Positions 1 to 6,362 of a stretch of DNA of 9,836 nt are shown here, piece after piece. Location: contig DATGHD010000462.1 of assembly GCA_035308145.1 (NCBI GenBank), positions 1 to 9,836 of the forward strand. The letters run 5' to 3'. This stretch comes from Roseiarcus sp035308145 (GTDB taxonomy: Bacteria; Pseudomonadota; Alphaproteobacteria; Rhizobiales; Beijerinckiaceae). Made by a program: the position numbers and the translations under genes. Within the stretch, counting starts at the first letter, position 1. Every line of letters starts with the position of its first letter. The notes under the pieces are model-generated. The model had not been told where the DNA came from, made no database searches, and was given only the letters and a program-made list of their open reading frames with translations.

Positions 1-821
1 AAGGCCTTGTCGCCGGCGGTGAGAATGACGCCGGCGGCGATCGTCGCGCCGCCAAGCTCGAGCCGATCGACCCGCAGTTTTCCCTCGCTCGCCATTGCTG
101 ACGCGGTCGCGCGGGCGAAAGCGGCGCGGCCCGAATCGGCGGCGAGCGGCGCGCCGCGTCGCCCTTTCCAGCCTTTGGCTTCCAGAGCGAGGAATTTTTC
201 AAAGGCTTCTGAATCTCGCGCCGACAGGAAGCGAAGCGCGCCGCGCTCTTCAAGACGGCGGCGAAGGCGGCGCCATTCTTTGAGCCTCTTTGCCGGCAAA
301 GAGCCTTCGAACCCGCCGCTCCGCGCCGAAGCGAGCATCGCGCGGCGGCGGGGATTGGATTTCAGAAACGCCAATCCCTCGCGCTGCGCGCTCTCCTCGA
401 GCGATTGAAACGTCGCCCCGCCGACGCCGAGCGTCGGCGCCAGCAAGCCGGCCATGCCGCGGCGCTCGCGCTTGAGCCACGCAAGCGCGCTCGTCCACAC
501 CGCTATAGCCGCCTCCCTATCGAGGACCAGCCCGGGCAGAGCCGCCTGTTCGCTCTGCCAGATGAGCGCGACGCCATAGGGCAAGCGCGGCGGCGCAAGG
601 GCGATCAGTCCGACAAGGCGATTTCGCCTCTCATCCGGCCAGAGGAACAGAAATTCGAGACGCGGCGCTTCGCCGAGACGACGGGCGGCGTTGAGCAGGA
701 ACGCCGGTTCGGCGAAAGGGTTCGCCTCGAGCGCGCGGCCGCAAAGCTCGCGCCATGAAGCCGAGCGCGCCTCCGCGCCCTCCAGATCGACGCTTTCGAC
801 GAACAATGCGGCGTTCGCCAT
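1..821 (-). CDS. GNAT/BioF2-type N-acyltransferase, C-terminally truncated by the window edge
   Basis: An open frame of 273 codons plus two bases runs from an ATG at 821 off the left edge, so the C terminus is missing. Residues about 175-265 (SLPAKRLKEWRRLRRRLEER, then FLALEAKGWKGRRG, then KLRVDRLELGGATIAAG) have the look of the BioF2-like/CelD-type GNAT domain (Acetyltransf_6). The N-terminal segment with NPFAEPAFLLNAARRLG also fits that family. These proteins transfer acyl groups; some are linked to exopolysaccharide or cellulose production, but the substrate cannot be read here. An in-frame TGA lies 12 bases upstream of the ATG, which makes this the first possible ATG start. No good Shine-Dalgarno is visible. 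It is transcribed away from the palindrome-rich gap. The family call is fairly sure and the role is unknown. Confidence 0.82.
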   Translation of the reverse strand, partial: MANAALFVESVDLEGAEARSASWRELCGRALEANPFAEPAFLLNAARRLGEAPRLEFLFLWPDERRNRLVGLIALAPPRLPYGVALIWQSEQAALPGLVLDREAAIAVWTSALAWLKRERRGMAGLLAPTLGVGGATFQSLEESAQREGLAFLKSNPRRRAMLASARSGGFEGSLPAKRLKEWRRLRRRLEERGALRFLSARDSEAFEKFLALEAKGWKGRRGAPLAADSGRAAFARATASAMASEGKLRVDRLELGGATIAAGVILTAGDKA

Positions 822-908
822 CTGAAATCTTCAGTCGCTGTGGCGAGCCGCAGCCCGCGCGGCGCCGCCCAATAGCGCTTCGGAGCACGAAAGCGCTTGA
901 GTCGGCAA

Positions 909-1005
909 GTCGCGACGCGAACGGGCGTTACACGCCGCTGTCGCGACCCGGCAGACCTGAGATCAGCGCTGGTCTCCTCCGCGGCGCCACGCTCTCATTG
1001 AGAGC
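909..1005. repeat. Three successive hairpins
   Basis: Three inverted repeats follow one another. At 909-947, two copies of GTCGCGAC flank an inner GGCGT-TAC-ACGCC hairpin. At 959-976 there is an 18-base palindrome centred on CAGCGCTG with one G-T mismatch pair. At 991-1005, GCTCTC-ATT-GAGAGC is a perfect 6-bp stem with a 3-base loop. None is followed by a T-run on either strand, so classical terminators are unlikely. They may belong with the larger palindromic element just to the right, or be structured RNA. No function is assigned. Confidence 0.5.
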
Positions 1006-1018
1006 TGGCGAGTATTTT

Positions 1019-1148
1019 GCGCGAGAGAAATTTGAACTCGAGGACGCCATAGCCCGTCGTATACGACGGGCGTCTTCGACGCCCTATGGCGCCGCCTTAA
1101 GGCGGCGACCGCTACGCGGTCGTCCTTGACTTCAAATTTCTCTCGCGC
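1019..1148. repeat. 130-bp palindromic element with 28-bp inverted ends (MITE-like or REP-like)
   Basis: The outer arms at 1019-1046 and 1121-1148 are inverted copies that match at 26 of 28 positions; the outermost 18 bases (GCGCGAGAGAAATTTGAA) match exactly. Inside are a perfect 18-bp palindrome at 1053-1070 (CCCGTCGTATACGACGGG), a CGTC-TTC-GACG hairpin at 1071-1081, a CGCCATAG/CTATGGCG pair at 1045-1052 and 1084-1091, a perfect 16-bp palindrome at 1091-1106 (GCCGCCTTAAGGCGGC), and a GACCGC-TAC-GCGGTC hairpin at 1107-1121. It has no coding capacity. No clear target-site duplication is visible (TTTT on the left, TTTC on the right). It could be a non-autonomous mobile element, a dispersed REP-type repeat or a structured RNA. 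Copy number elsewhere in the genome would decide. Confidence 0.6.
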
Positions 1149-1262
1149 TTTCGCTCCGCCATGCAAACAATGAGAAAATCCGCCCTCGAGCGCGGGGCTC
1201 CTCCGCGATGAGCCCTCTTGAGACAGCTTGACCTCAGAACCGATTGATGGGCCGCCGTTGCG

Positions 1263-1529
1263 ATGACGAAAGGCGAACCGGCCGCAACGATCGAAGCGCG
1301 CGGCCTCAAATGTCCGTTGCCGGCTCTGAAGACGAGACGCGCATTGGCCCGCCTTAAGATCGGCGCGACGCTCGTCGTACGTGCCGACGATCCGATGGCG
1401 GCGATCGGCATTCCTCATACCGTCCGCGAACTCGGCGACGAACTCATCAAGGCGACGCAGGCAGGAGAGGTCATGCGCTTCGTCGTTCGGAGGCGGGGCC
1501 GAACGGAGGCCGGCGACAAAGCCTCGTGA
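1263..1529 (+). CDS. TusA-family sulfur carrier protein
   Basis: The 88-residue product matches the TusA/SirA/YeeD fold family, whose members are about 75-85 residues long. The signature is RGLKCPLPALKTRRAL at residues 13-28, with the CPxP motif at 17-20; Cys17 is the expected persulfide-carrying residue. ADDPMAAIGIPHTV at 41-54 matches the second conserved stretch (ADDP followed by IP). TusA proteins accept sulfur from a cysteine desulfurase and relay it, for example to tRNA 2-thiouridine or to other sulfur-transfer enzymes. No tus, dsr or YedE-type partner gene is adjacent, so the exact pathway is open and no gene symbol is given. The ATG at 1263 is the only start that fits; the nearby ATGs at 1208 and 1247 are in another frame. 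The Shine-Dalgarno is poor. The C-terminal tail after residue 76 is basic and not conserved. Confidence 0.88.
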   Translation: MTKGEPAATIEARGLKCPLPALKTRRALARLKIGATLVVRADDPMAAIGIPHTVRELGDELIKATQAGEVMRFVVRRRGRTEAGDKAS

Positions 1530-1541
1530 CCGCGGGTCACG
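1525..1541. terminator. Hairpin containing both stop codons of two convergent genes
   Basis: CGTGACC-GCG-GGTCACG forms a perfect 7-bp stem with a 3-base loop. It contains the TGA of the TusA-like gene (1527-1529, plus) in one arm and the TGA of the solute-binding protein gene (1537-1539, minus) in the other. The position between convergent genes suggests a bidirectional transcription end. There is no T-run on either side, so an intrinsic terminator is only a possibility. Confidence 0.4.
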
Positions 1542-3132
1542 CCTTCAGGAACGCCTTGTCGAGAATATAACCGTTGTCCAGTTCGAAGCCGCCGTGCGGC
1601 GTATGGCCGCCGACATTGTCGCGATGGGCGTCGATCCAATCCTTGAACGCAGGGATGATCGCGCCGCCGTCATTGTGCAGCATGGCTTGCATCTCCCAGA
1701 TATAGGTCTTGCGCTTGGCCTCGTCCGTTTCGCGCTTGGCGTCGGCAAGCAGCCTTTCGAACTTATCGTTGCGCCAATGGGTTTCGTTCAAGGGCGAGTC
1801 GGCGCCGAACACGCGAGCAAGAATATGCGTTGCGGCGGGGGCGCCGCTCCAGCAGCTTTCGACAAAGGGCGCCTTGAGCCAGACATTGTCCCAAAATCCG
1901 TCGGTCGGTTCGTTCCTGAGCTGCATCTTGACGCCGGCCTTCGCAAGGCTCGCCTGCAAGAGCGCGCCCATGTCGACAGCGCCGTCAAAGGCCGCGTCCG
2001 AGGCTTGAAGCACGATTTGCGAATCGACGACGCCGGATTTCTTGAGATGGAATGCGGCCCGGTCCAGGTCATGCGTGCGTAACGCCAAGTCTTTGTTGAA
2101 ATACGGATCGCCCGGCGGAATTGGGTGATCATTGCCGATCGCGCCGTAGCCGCTGAACGAGGTCTTGACGATCTGGTCGCGATCGGCGGCGTATTTCAGC
2201 GCCAACCGAAAATCGGGATTGTCAAAGGGCGCCATGTCGATCTCCATCGCCATGACGGCGAACCAGGCGCTCGGCGCGGCGACAGTCTCTATCTTCGGCG
2301 TTTTTTGCAGGAGCGCGACCGCCTTCGGGCCGACGCGGTTGATCACGTCGGCCTGGCCGCCGACGAGCGCGCCAAGGCGCTCGGAGCTCTCGGCAAGGAC
2401 GGAGATTTCGGCGGCGTCGAAATTACCGCGTCCCTCGCCGGCGCGCCAATAGTCCGGCGCTCTCTTGAACGTGATCCGTACTCCCGGATCGAACTTGTCG
2501 AGGAGATAGCCGCCGGTGCCGATCGGTTTCGACCAATCCTTGAATCCATCCGGCATAATTGCGAGGCGATGGTCGGTCAATACAAAGGGGAAGTCGGCGT
2601 CGGCTTCGGCAAGACTGATCTGGATCTGGTAGCGATCGAGCTTCTTGATGTCGGAAACCGCGCTCATGAGCCGAGCCGCTCTCGACTGGGTCTCGCCGCG
2701 GTGCATGTTCAACGAATAGATCGCGTCATCGGCGCTGAACTCGCGGCCGTTGGAGAACCTGACGCCCTTGCGGAGCGCGATCATCCAGGTCTTGGCGCCG
2801 TCCTTGGTCTCCCAGTTCGTCGCCAATTCAGGTTTCGTCGCGCCGTCGGCCGCCAGTTCTATGAGCGTGTTAAAAAGGCCGCGGCCGGCGACGGTCATGA
2901 CGGAATCGGCGTAGCCGCCCGGCTCGAAGCGGTCGCTCACAGCGCCGCCCGCGAGCGCCAGGCGCAGCACGCCTCCTTTCTTGATCGTTTCGGCGCCCTC
3001 GGCGTTGGTTGCGCCCGTCATTGTTGCGATCAAGGCGCCCGATGCGCCCAAGATCGCCGCCCGGCCTACGAATTCGCGCCGCGAGATCGCGCCGATCCGC
3101 AGCCGATTTTGCCAATGGTCGAGTTCGGTCAT
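1537..3132 (-). CDS. Tat-exported family-5 extracellular solute-binding protein (peptide/nickel ABC type)
   Basis: The 531-residue product has a twin-arginine signal (ISRREFVG, Arg18-Arg19) and a hydrophobic stretch at about 24-40, with likely cleavage near residues 44-47. The mature part follows the SBP_bac_5 pattern: KPELATNWE, then TWMIALRKGVRFSNGREFSADDAIYSLN, here read in two pieces, then GTGGYLLDKFDPGVRITFKR, then a C-terminal region with FERLLADAKRETDEAKRK. Such proteins bind oligopeptides or other small solutes in the periplasm and deliver them to an ABC permease. No permease or ATPase gene is adjacent, so it is either an orphan or works with a distant transporter. A start at 3186 would add 18 residues. 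I prefer 3132 because the Tat motif then sits at the usual depth, and because a hairpin and a candidate promoter occupy the added stretch. The ligand cannot be predicted. Confidence 0.88.
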   Translation of the reverse strand: MTELDHWQNRLRIGAISRREFVGRAAILGASGALIATMTGATNAEGAETIKKGGVLRLALAGGAVSDRFEPGGYADSVMTVAGRGLFNTLIELAADGATKPELATNWETKDGAKTWMIALRKGVRFSNGREFSADDAIYSLNMHRGETQSRAARLMSAVSDIKKLDRYQIQISLAEADADFPFVLTDHRLAIMPDGFKDWSKPIGTGGYLLDKFDPGVRITFKRAPDYWRAGEGRGNFDAAEISVLAESSERLGALVGGQADVINRVGPKAVALLQKTPKIETVAAPSAWFAVMAMEIDMAPFDNPDFRLALKYAADRDQIVKTSFSGYGAIGNDHPIPPGDPYFNKDLALRTHDLDRAAFHLKKSGVVDSQIVLQASDAAFDGAVDMGALLQASLAKAGVKMQLRNEPTDGFWDNVWLKAPFVESCWSGAPAATHILARVFGADSPLNETHWRNDKFERLLADAKRETDEAKRKTYIWEMQAMLHNDGGAIIPAFKDWIDAHRDNVGGHTPHGGFELDNGYILDKAFLKA

Positions 3133-3149
3133 CTTATAAGCCGCAGGGC

Positions 3150-3175
3150 CTTGCTTCGCGCGGCGACGAAGCAAG
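3150..3175 (-). other. Perfect 9-bp stem-loop in the leader of the solute-binding protein gene
   Basis: CTTGCTTCG (3150-3158) and CGAAGCAAG (3167-3175) are exact inverse complements with an 8-base loop. On the minus strand the stem-loop ends 17 bases before the ATG at 3132. If the candidate promoter at 3182-3211 is used, the transcript would begin at or next to this stem. It could stabilise the mRNA, affect ribosome access, or be an operator for a dimeric regulator. Confidence 0.45.
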
Positions 3176-3181
3176 ACGGCA

Positions 3182-3211
3182 ATCATCGACTTTCGCCGCT
3201 TCGAACGTCAA
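3182..3211 (-). promoter_or_regulatory. Candidate sigma70-type promoter of the solute-binding protein gene
   Basis: On the minus strand TTGACG (3206-3211, five of six consensus bases) and GATGAT (3182-3187, four of six) are 18 bases apart. The predicted transcription start is near 3175, about 43 bases before the ATG at 3132. The alternative ATG at 3186 would lie inside the -10 box, which argues against that start. This rests on motif spacing alone. Confidence 0.35.
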
Positions 3212-3356
3212 TTGCGACCAATGAGCAAAGGGCGGGCTCGGCGCGCCAGAGGCTCAAGGGGCGCGCGTTGACTCGGCCCAGCCCCGCCATTAGGGCTTCC
3301 CGCCATTTAAGGTCATTGGCGGCGCGAGGACTGGTCCGGCGGATCGTTTCGCCGGC

Positions 3357-3368
3357 GGGCGGCCGCCC
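3357..3368. other. GC-only 12-bp palindrome upstream of etfB
   Basis: GGGCGGCCGCCC is a perfect palindrome 33 bases before the etfB start. It may be an operator-like site or a short mRNA hairpin in the leader. In DNA of this composition it could be chance, so the function is unassigned. The rest of 3212-3401 shows no convincing promoter. Confidence 0.25.
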
Positions 3369-3401
3369 ACCCGCGACCTGGGATGATGGAGACGCGAAGC
3401 G

Positions 3402-4151
3402 ATGAAGATTCTCGTGCCCGTGAAACGGGTGGTCGATTACAACGTCAAAATTAGGGTCAAGACCGACGGATCGGGCGTCGAACTCGCCAATGTGAAAATG
3501 TCGATGAACCCATTCGACGAGATCGCCGTCGAAGAAGCTCTGCGCCAAAAGGAGGCCGGCAAGGCGAGCGAAGTCATCATCGTGTCGATCGGCCTGGCGC
3601 AGGCGAGCGAGACGATCCGCACCGCGCTCGCCATGGGCGCCGATCGCGGCATTCTCATCAAAACCGACGCGATCGTCGAACCCTTGGCTGTCGCCAAGCT
3701 GCTCAAGGGCGTCGTCGCCGCCGTCAAGCCGGGCCTCGTCATTCTCGGCAAGCAAGCGATCGACGATGATTGCAACCAAACCGGCCAGATGCTCGCGGCG
3801 CTGACTGGCTGGGGCCAGGGCTCCTTCGCCTCCAAGGTCGTCATCGGCGAGGGCGTGGTGGATGTCACGCGCGAGGTGGACGGGGGCTTGCAAACAGTCA
3901 CGCTCAAGCTTCCGGCGATCGTGACCACGGATTTGCGCCTGAATGAACCGCGTTACGCCTCCTTGCCTAACATCATGAAGGCGAAGAAGAAGCCGATCGA
4001 CGAGAAGACCCCCGCGGACTTCGGCGTCGACGTGACGCCGCGGTTGAAAATCTTGAAAACAGTGGAGCCAAGCGGGCGCAAGGCGGGACTGAAAGTCAAA
4101 AGCGTCGCCGAGCTTGTCGCGAAACTCAAAGACGAAGCAGGAGTGATCTGA
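3402..4151 (+). CDS. etfB: Electron transfer flavoprotein beta subunit
   Basis: The 249-residue product matches the usual ETF beta length. MKILVPVKRVVDYNVKIRVK opens the AMP-binding fold, GKQAIDDDCNQTG (116-128) is the conserved AMP-contacting region, and TTDLRLNEPRYASLPNIMKA (175-194) is the ETF beta signature and partner-recognition loop. This conserved pattern is typical of housekeeping (group I) ETFs rather than the bifurcating FixA type. With EtfA it forms a soluble FAD/AMP heterodimer that takes electrons from acyl-CoA and related dehydrogenases and passes them to ETF:quinone oxidoreductase. A GGAG motif (3388-3391) lies 10 bases before the ATG. It is the first gene of a same-strand cluster; etfA follows after two bases. 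Confidence 0.97.
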   Translation: MKILVPVKRVVDYNVKIRVKTDGSGVELANVKMSMNPFDEIAVEEALRQKEAGKASEVIIVSIGLAQASETIRTALAMGADRGILIKTDAIVEPLAVAKLLKGVVAAVKPGLVILGKQAIDDDCNQTGQMLAALTGWGQGSFASKVVIGEGVVDVTREVDGGLQTVTLKLPAIVTTDLRLNEPRYASLPNIMKAKKKPIDEKTPADFGVDVTPRLKILKTVEPSGRKAGLKVKSVAELVAKLKDEAGVI

Positions 4152-4153
4152 AA

Positions 4154-5098
4154 ATGGCGACCCTTCTTTTGGCGGAGGTCGCCAATGGTCGCCTCGCCGA
4201 CATAACCGCCAAGGCGCTGACCGCGGCGGCGCAATTGGGCGAGCCCGTCGACATTCTGATCGCCGCGCATAATGCGAGCGGAGCCGCCGAAACGGCGGCG
4301 AAGCTTGCCGGCGTCGCGCGCGTCCGCGTCGCGGATGATCCGCTTTACGAACATGGCCTCGCGGAGCCGCTGGCCGCTTTGATCGTCAGCCTGGCGGGCG
4401 ACTATGGCGCGATCGTCGCCGGCGCCAGCGCCTTTACGAAGAACGTCATGCCTCGCGTCGCGGCCTTGCTCGACGTGATGCAAATCTCTGACATCATCAA
4501 AGTCATTTCGGCTGACACGTTCGAGCGGCCGATCTACGCCGGCAACGCCATCCAAACGGTGCAATCCGGCGAAGCCAAGAAAGTGATCACGGTGCGGACC
4601 GCCTCCTTTCAAGCGACCGGGGCCGGCGGCCCGGCGCCGATCGAAAAAGTAAGCGCCGCGTCCGATCCTGGCCTCTCGTCCTTCAAAGGAGAGGAATTGG
4701 CTAAGTCCGACCGGCCGGAGCTGACCTCGGCGAAAATCGTCATTTCGGGCGGCCGGGCGATGCAGAAAGCCGAGAATTTCAAAACCTATATCGAACCGGT
4801 CGCTGACAAGCTCGGCGCGGCGATGGGCGCCTCCCGCGCCGCAGTCGACGCCGGCTATGCGCCAAATGACTGGCAAGTCGGTCAGACCGGCAAGGTGGTC
4901 GCGCCGGATCTCTACATCGCAGTGGGGATTTCCGGGGCGATCCAGCATCTCGCCGGCATGAAGGATTCGAAGGTCATCGTCGCCATCAACAAGGACGAAG
5001 AAGCGCCGATCTTCCAAGTCGCCGACTACGGCCTGGTCGCCGACCTTTTTACCGCCCTGCCGGAGCTGGCCCAGGAGCTCGCCAAGATCGGGCGTTAG
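4154..5098 (+). CDS. etfA: Electron transfer flavoprotein alpha subunit
   Basis: The 314-residue product has the normal ETF alpha length. The C-terminal FAD domain is fully conserved: SGGRAMQKAENFK (198-210), GASRAAVDAGYAPND (225-239), VGQTGKVVAPDLYIAVGISG (242-261), QHLAGMKDSKVIVAINKDEE (264-283) and APIFQVADYGLVADLF (284-299). Residues that contact FAD in other ETFs are in place, including the Arg of SGGR and the Thr of GQTGK. Domain I (about 1-185) pairs with EtfB. The ATG is two bases after the etfB stop; AGGAG at 4139-4143 lies inside the end of etfB, 10 bases before the start. The two genes are therefore co-transcribed and translation is probably coupled. Confidence 0.97.
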   Translation: MATLLLAEVANGRLADITAKALTAAAQLGEPVDILIAAHNASGAAETAAKLAGVARVRVADDPLYEHGLAEPLAALIVSLAGDYGAIVAGASAFTKNVMPRVAALLDVMQISDIIKVISADTFERPIYAGNAIQTVQSGEAKKVITVRTASFQATGAGGPAPIEKVSAASDPGLSSFKGEELAKSDRPELTSAKIVISGGRAMQKAENFKTYIEPVADKLGAAMGASRAAVDAGYAPNDWQVGQTGKVVAPDLYIAVGISGAIQHLAGMKDSKVIVAINKDEEAPIFQVADYGLVADLFTALPELAQELAKIGR

Positions 5099-5159
5099 TC
5101 TTTAAGGTTCGTCGCCTTTGGACGCGCCGCCTCATAGGCTTATGATCCTGCTCTTGAAG

Positions 5160-5175
5160 GGCGGGCTCGCCCGCC
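5160..5175 (+). other. GC-rich hairpin between etfA and hbd
   Basis: GGCGGG-CTCG-CCCGCC forms a 6-bp GC stem with a 4-base loop, 11 bases before the hbd ATG, in an 88-base spacer. It lacks a T-run. It could lower expression of the downstream genes, block 3'-to-5' decay of the etfBA message, or partly mask the hbd ribosome-binding site. Confidence 0.35.
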
Positions 5176-5186
5176 GGACTTGAGAA

Positions 5187-6068
5187 ATGACAGTCGCAAT
5201 CAACCGGGTTGGCGTGATCGGCGCCGGGCAGATGGGCAACGGCATCGCGCAAGTCTGCGCCGTGGCGGGTCTTAACGTCATCCTCAATGACGTCAACGAC
5301 GACCGGCTCAAGGCGGGCCTTGCGACGATCAACGGACATCTCGCCCGCGAAGTCACGCGGGGCCAAATCGATGAAGCGAAGCGACGAGAGGCGCTCTCGC
5401 GCATCGAGACTGCGACGAGCCTCGTGCAGCTCGGCGAATGCGACCTGATCATCGAGGCGGCCTCGGAAAACGAGGAGGTGAAACGGAAGATTTTCACCTC
5501 GCTCCGTCCCTATTTGAAAGACGAGGCGCTGGTCAGCTCCAACACGTCGTCGATCTCGATCACGCGCCTCGCCTCGGTGACCGCGCATCCCGAACGCTTC
5601 ATCGGCATTCATTTCATGAATCCCGTGCCGCGCATGCAGCTCGTCGAGTTGATCCGCGGCATCGCCACGCAGGACGAAACCTTCGAGGCGGCCAAGGCCT
5701 TCGTCACGCGGCTCGGCAAGACCGCGACCCTTTCCGAGGATTTTCCGGCCTTCATCGTCAACCGCATTCTGCTGCCGATGATCAATGAGGCGGTCTATAC
5801 GCTTTACGAGGGCGTCGGCACGGTCGAGGCGATCGATACGGCGATGCGCCTCGGCGCGAACCACCCGATGGGGCCGCTGCAGCTCGCCGATTTCATCGGG
5901 CTCGACACCTGCCTTGCCGTGATGCAGGTCCTTCACGAGGGCCTCGCCGACTCGAAATACCGTCCCTGCCCGCTGTTGGTGAAATATGTCGAAGCCGGCT
6001 GGCTCGGCCGCAAGACGCAACGCGGCTTCTACGACTATCGCGGCGAACATCCGATGCCGACGCGGTGA
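5187..6068 (+). CDS. hbd: 3-hydroxybutyryl-CoA dehydrogenase (3-hydroxyacyl-CoA dehydrogenase family)
   Basis: The 293-residue single-domain enzyme has the expected length for Hbd/PaaH proteins. Residues 8-20 (VGVIGAGQMGNGI) are the NAD(P)-binding GxGxxG. NTSS at 119-122, GIHFMNPVP at 140-148, and DFPAFIVNR at 185-193 are family motifs. By alignment with the human enzyme, the catalytic and binding residues are Ser121, His142, Glu154 and Asn192, all present. LADFIGLDT (233-241) and the GWLGRKTQRGFYDY end complete the C-terminal dimerisation domain. It interconverts acetoacetyl-CoA and 3-hydroxybutyryl-CoA with NAD(P)H, in butanoate/polyhydroxybutyrate or beta-oxidation metabolism. Which cofactor it prefers is not clear from the sequence. 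The gene follows etfA by 88 bases, an arrangement common in alphaproteobacteria. The ribosome-binding site is weak (GAG close to the ATG). Confidence 0.95.
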   Translation: MTVAINRVGVIGAGQMGNGIAQVCAVAGLNVILNDVNDDRLKAGLATINGHLAREVTRGQIDEAKRREALSRIETATSLVQLGECDLIIEAASENEEVKRKIFTSLRPYLKDEALVSSNTSSISITRLASVTAHPERFIGIHFMNPVPRMQLVELIRGIATQDETFEAAKAFVTRLGKTATLSEDFPAFIVNRILLPMINEAVYTLYEGVGTVEAIDTAMRLGANHPMGPLQLADFIGLDTCLAVMQVLHEGLADSKYRPCPLLVKYVEAGWLGRKTQRGFYDYRGEHPMPTR

Positions 6069-6077
6069 GACCGACGC

Positions 6078-6341
6078 ATGTCTGGCTTGGCGGCACCCTC
6101 CACGATCCAGCTCACATCGGTCTTGACCTGTCCAGTTTGCAATCATCAGGCGATCGAAACGATGCCGACCGACGCCTGCCAGGTTTTCTATGAATGCAAA
6201 GGTTGCGGGACTTTGCTCAGGCCGAAACAAGGAGATTGCTGCGTCTTCTGTTCTTATGGTTCGGCGCCTTGTCCGCCGATCCAGGCGGAGCGGACCAAGG
6301 GCTCGGCGGCGTCCTGCTGCGGAGATGGCGGCGGGAGCTGA
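6078..6341 (+). CDS. GDCCVxC-motif small Cys-rich putative zinc-binding protein
   Basis: The 87-residue product has eleven cysteines: CPVC (18-21), Cys34, CKGC (40-43), GDCCVFC (52-58), Cys65 in APCPPIQ, and a terminal CC at 80-81. The two CxxC pairs look like a zinc ribbon. GDCCVFCSYGSAPCPPIQ matches what I recall as the GDCCVxC-domain (seleno)protein family, some of whose members carry selenocysteine in this motif. Here the relevant codons are TGC TGC, so it is the cysteine form. The biochemical role is unknown to me; the paired cysteines suggest metal or redox chemistry. The ATG lies 9 bases after the hbd stop on the same strand, so it is probably the last gene of the etfB-etfA-hbd unit. 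The family call is fairly confident, the function open. Confidence 0.82.
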   Translation: MSGLAAPSTIQLTSVLTCPVCNHQAIETMPTDACQVFYECKGCGTLLRPKQGDCCVFCSYGSAPCPPIQAERTKGSAASCCGDGGGS

Positions 6342-6362
6342 TGAGGGACGGTTTCAGGTTAT

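Larger units (their letters stand above)
822..1262. other. 441-base intergenic region rich in palindromes, no gene seen
   Basis: This gap lies between two divergent genes, the acyltransferase (minus) and the TusA-like gene (plus). No reading frame in it resembles a known protein. It holds a series of perfect or near-perfect inverted repeats at 909-947, 959-976, 991-1005, 1019-1148 and 1195-1215. The last is a GGGCTC/GAGCCC stem with a 9-base loop, about 50 bases before the TusA-like start. I could not pick out a convincing promoter for either flanking gene. Confidence 0.7.

Noticed and set aside
3133..3186. Start of the solute-binding protein at 3186
   Set aside because: It would place the twin-arginine pair unusually deep and cover a perfect stem-loop and a candidate -10 box; the start at 3132 gives a normal Tat signal.
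3268..3296. TTGACT followed after 17 bases by TAGGGC as an etfB promoter
   Set aside because: The -35 is good but the -10 matches only two of six consensus bases, so I do not annotate it.
2125..6230. Long open frames antisense or out of frame to the solute-binding protein, etfB, etfA and hbd genes (for example 2125-3405 plus, 3953-5017 minus, 5049-6230 minus)
   Set aside because: They overlap well-supported genes almost fully, match no family I recognise, and are Arg/Ala/Asp-rich as expected for shadow frames in GC-rich DNA.
6231..6254. Selenocysteine in the GDCCVxC protein
   Set aside because: The motif codons are TGC TGC, not TGA, and no SECIS-like need arises.
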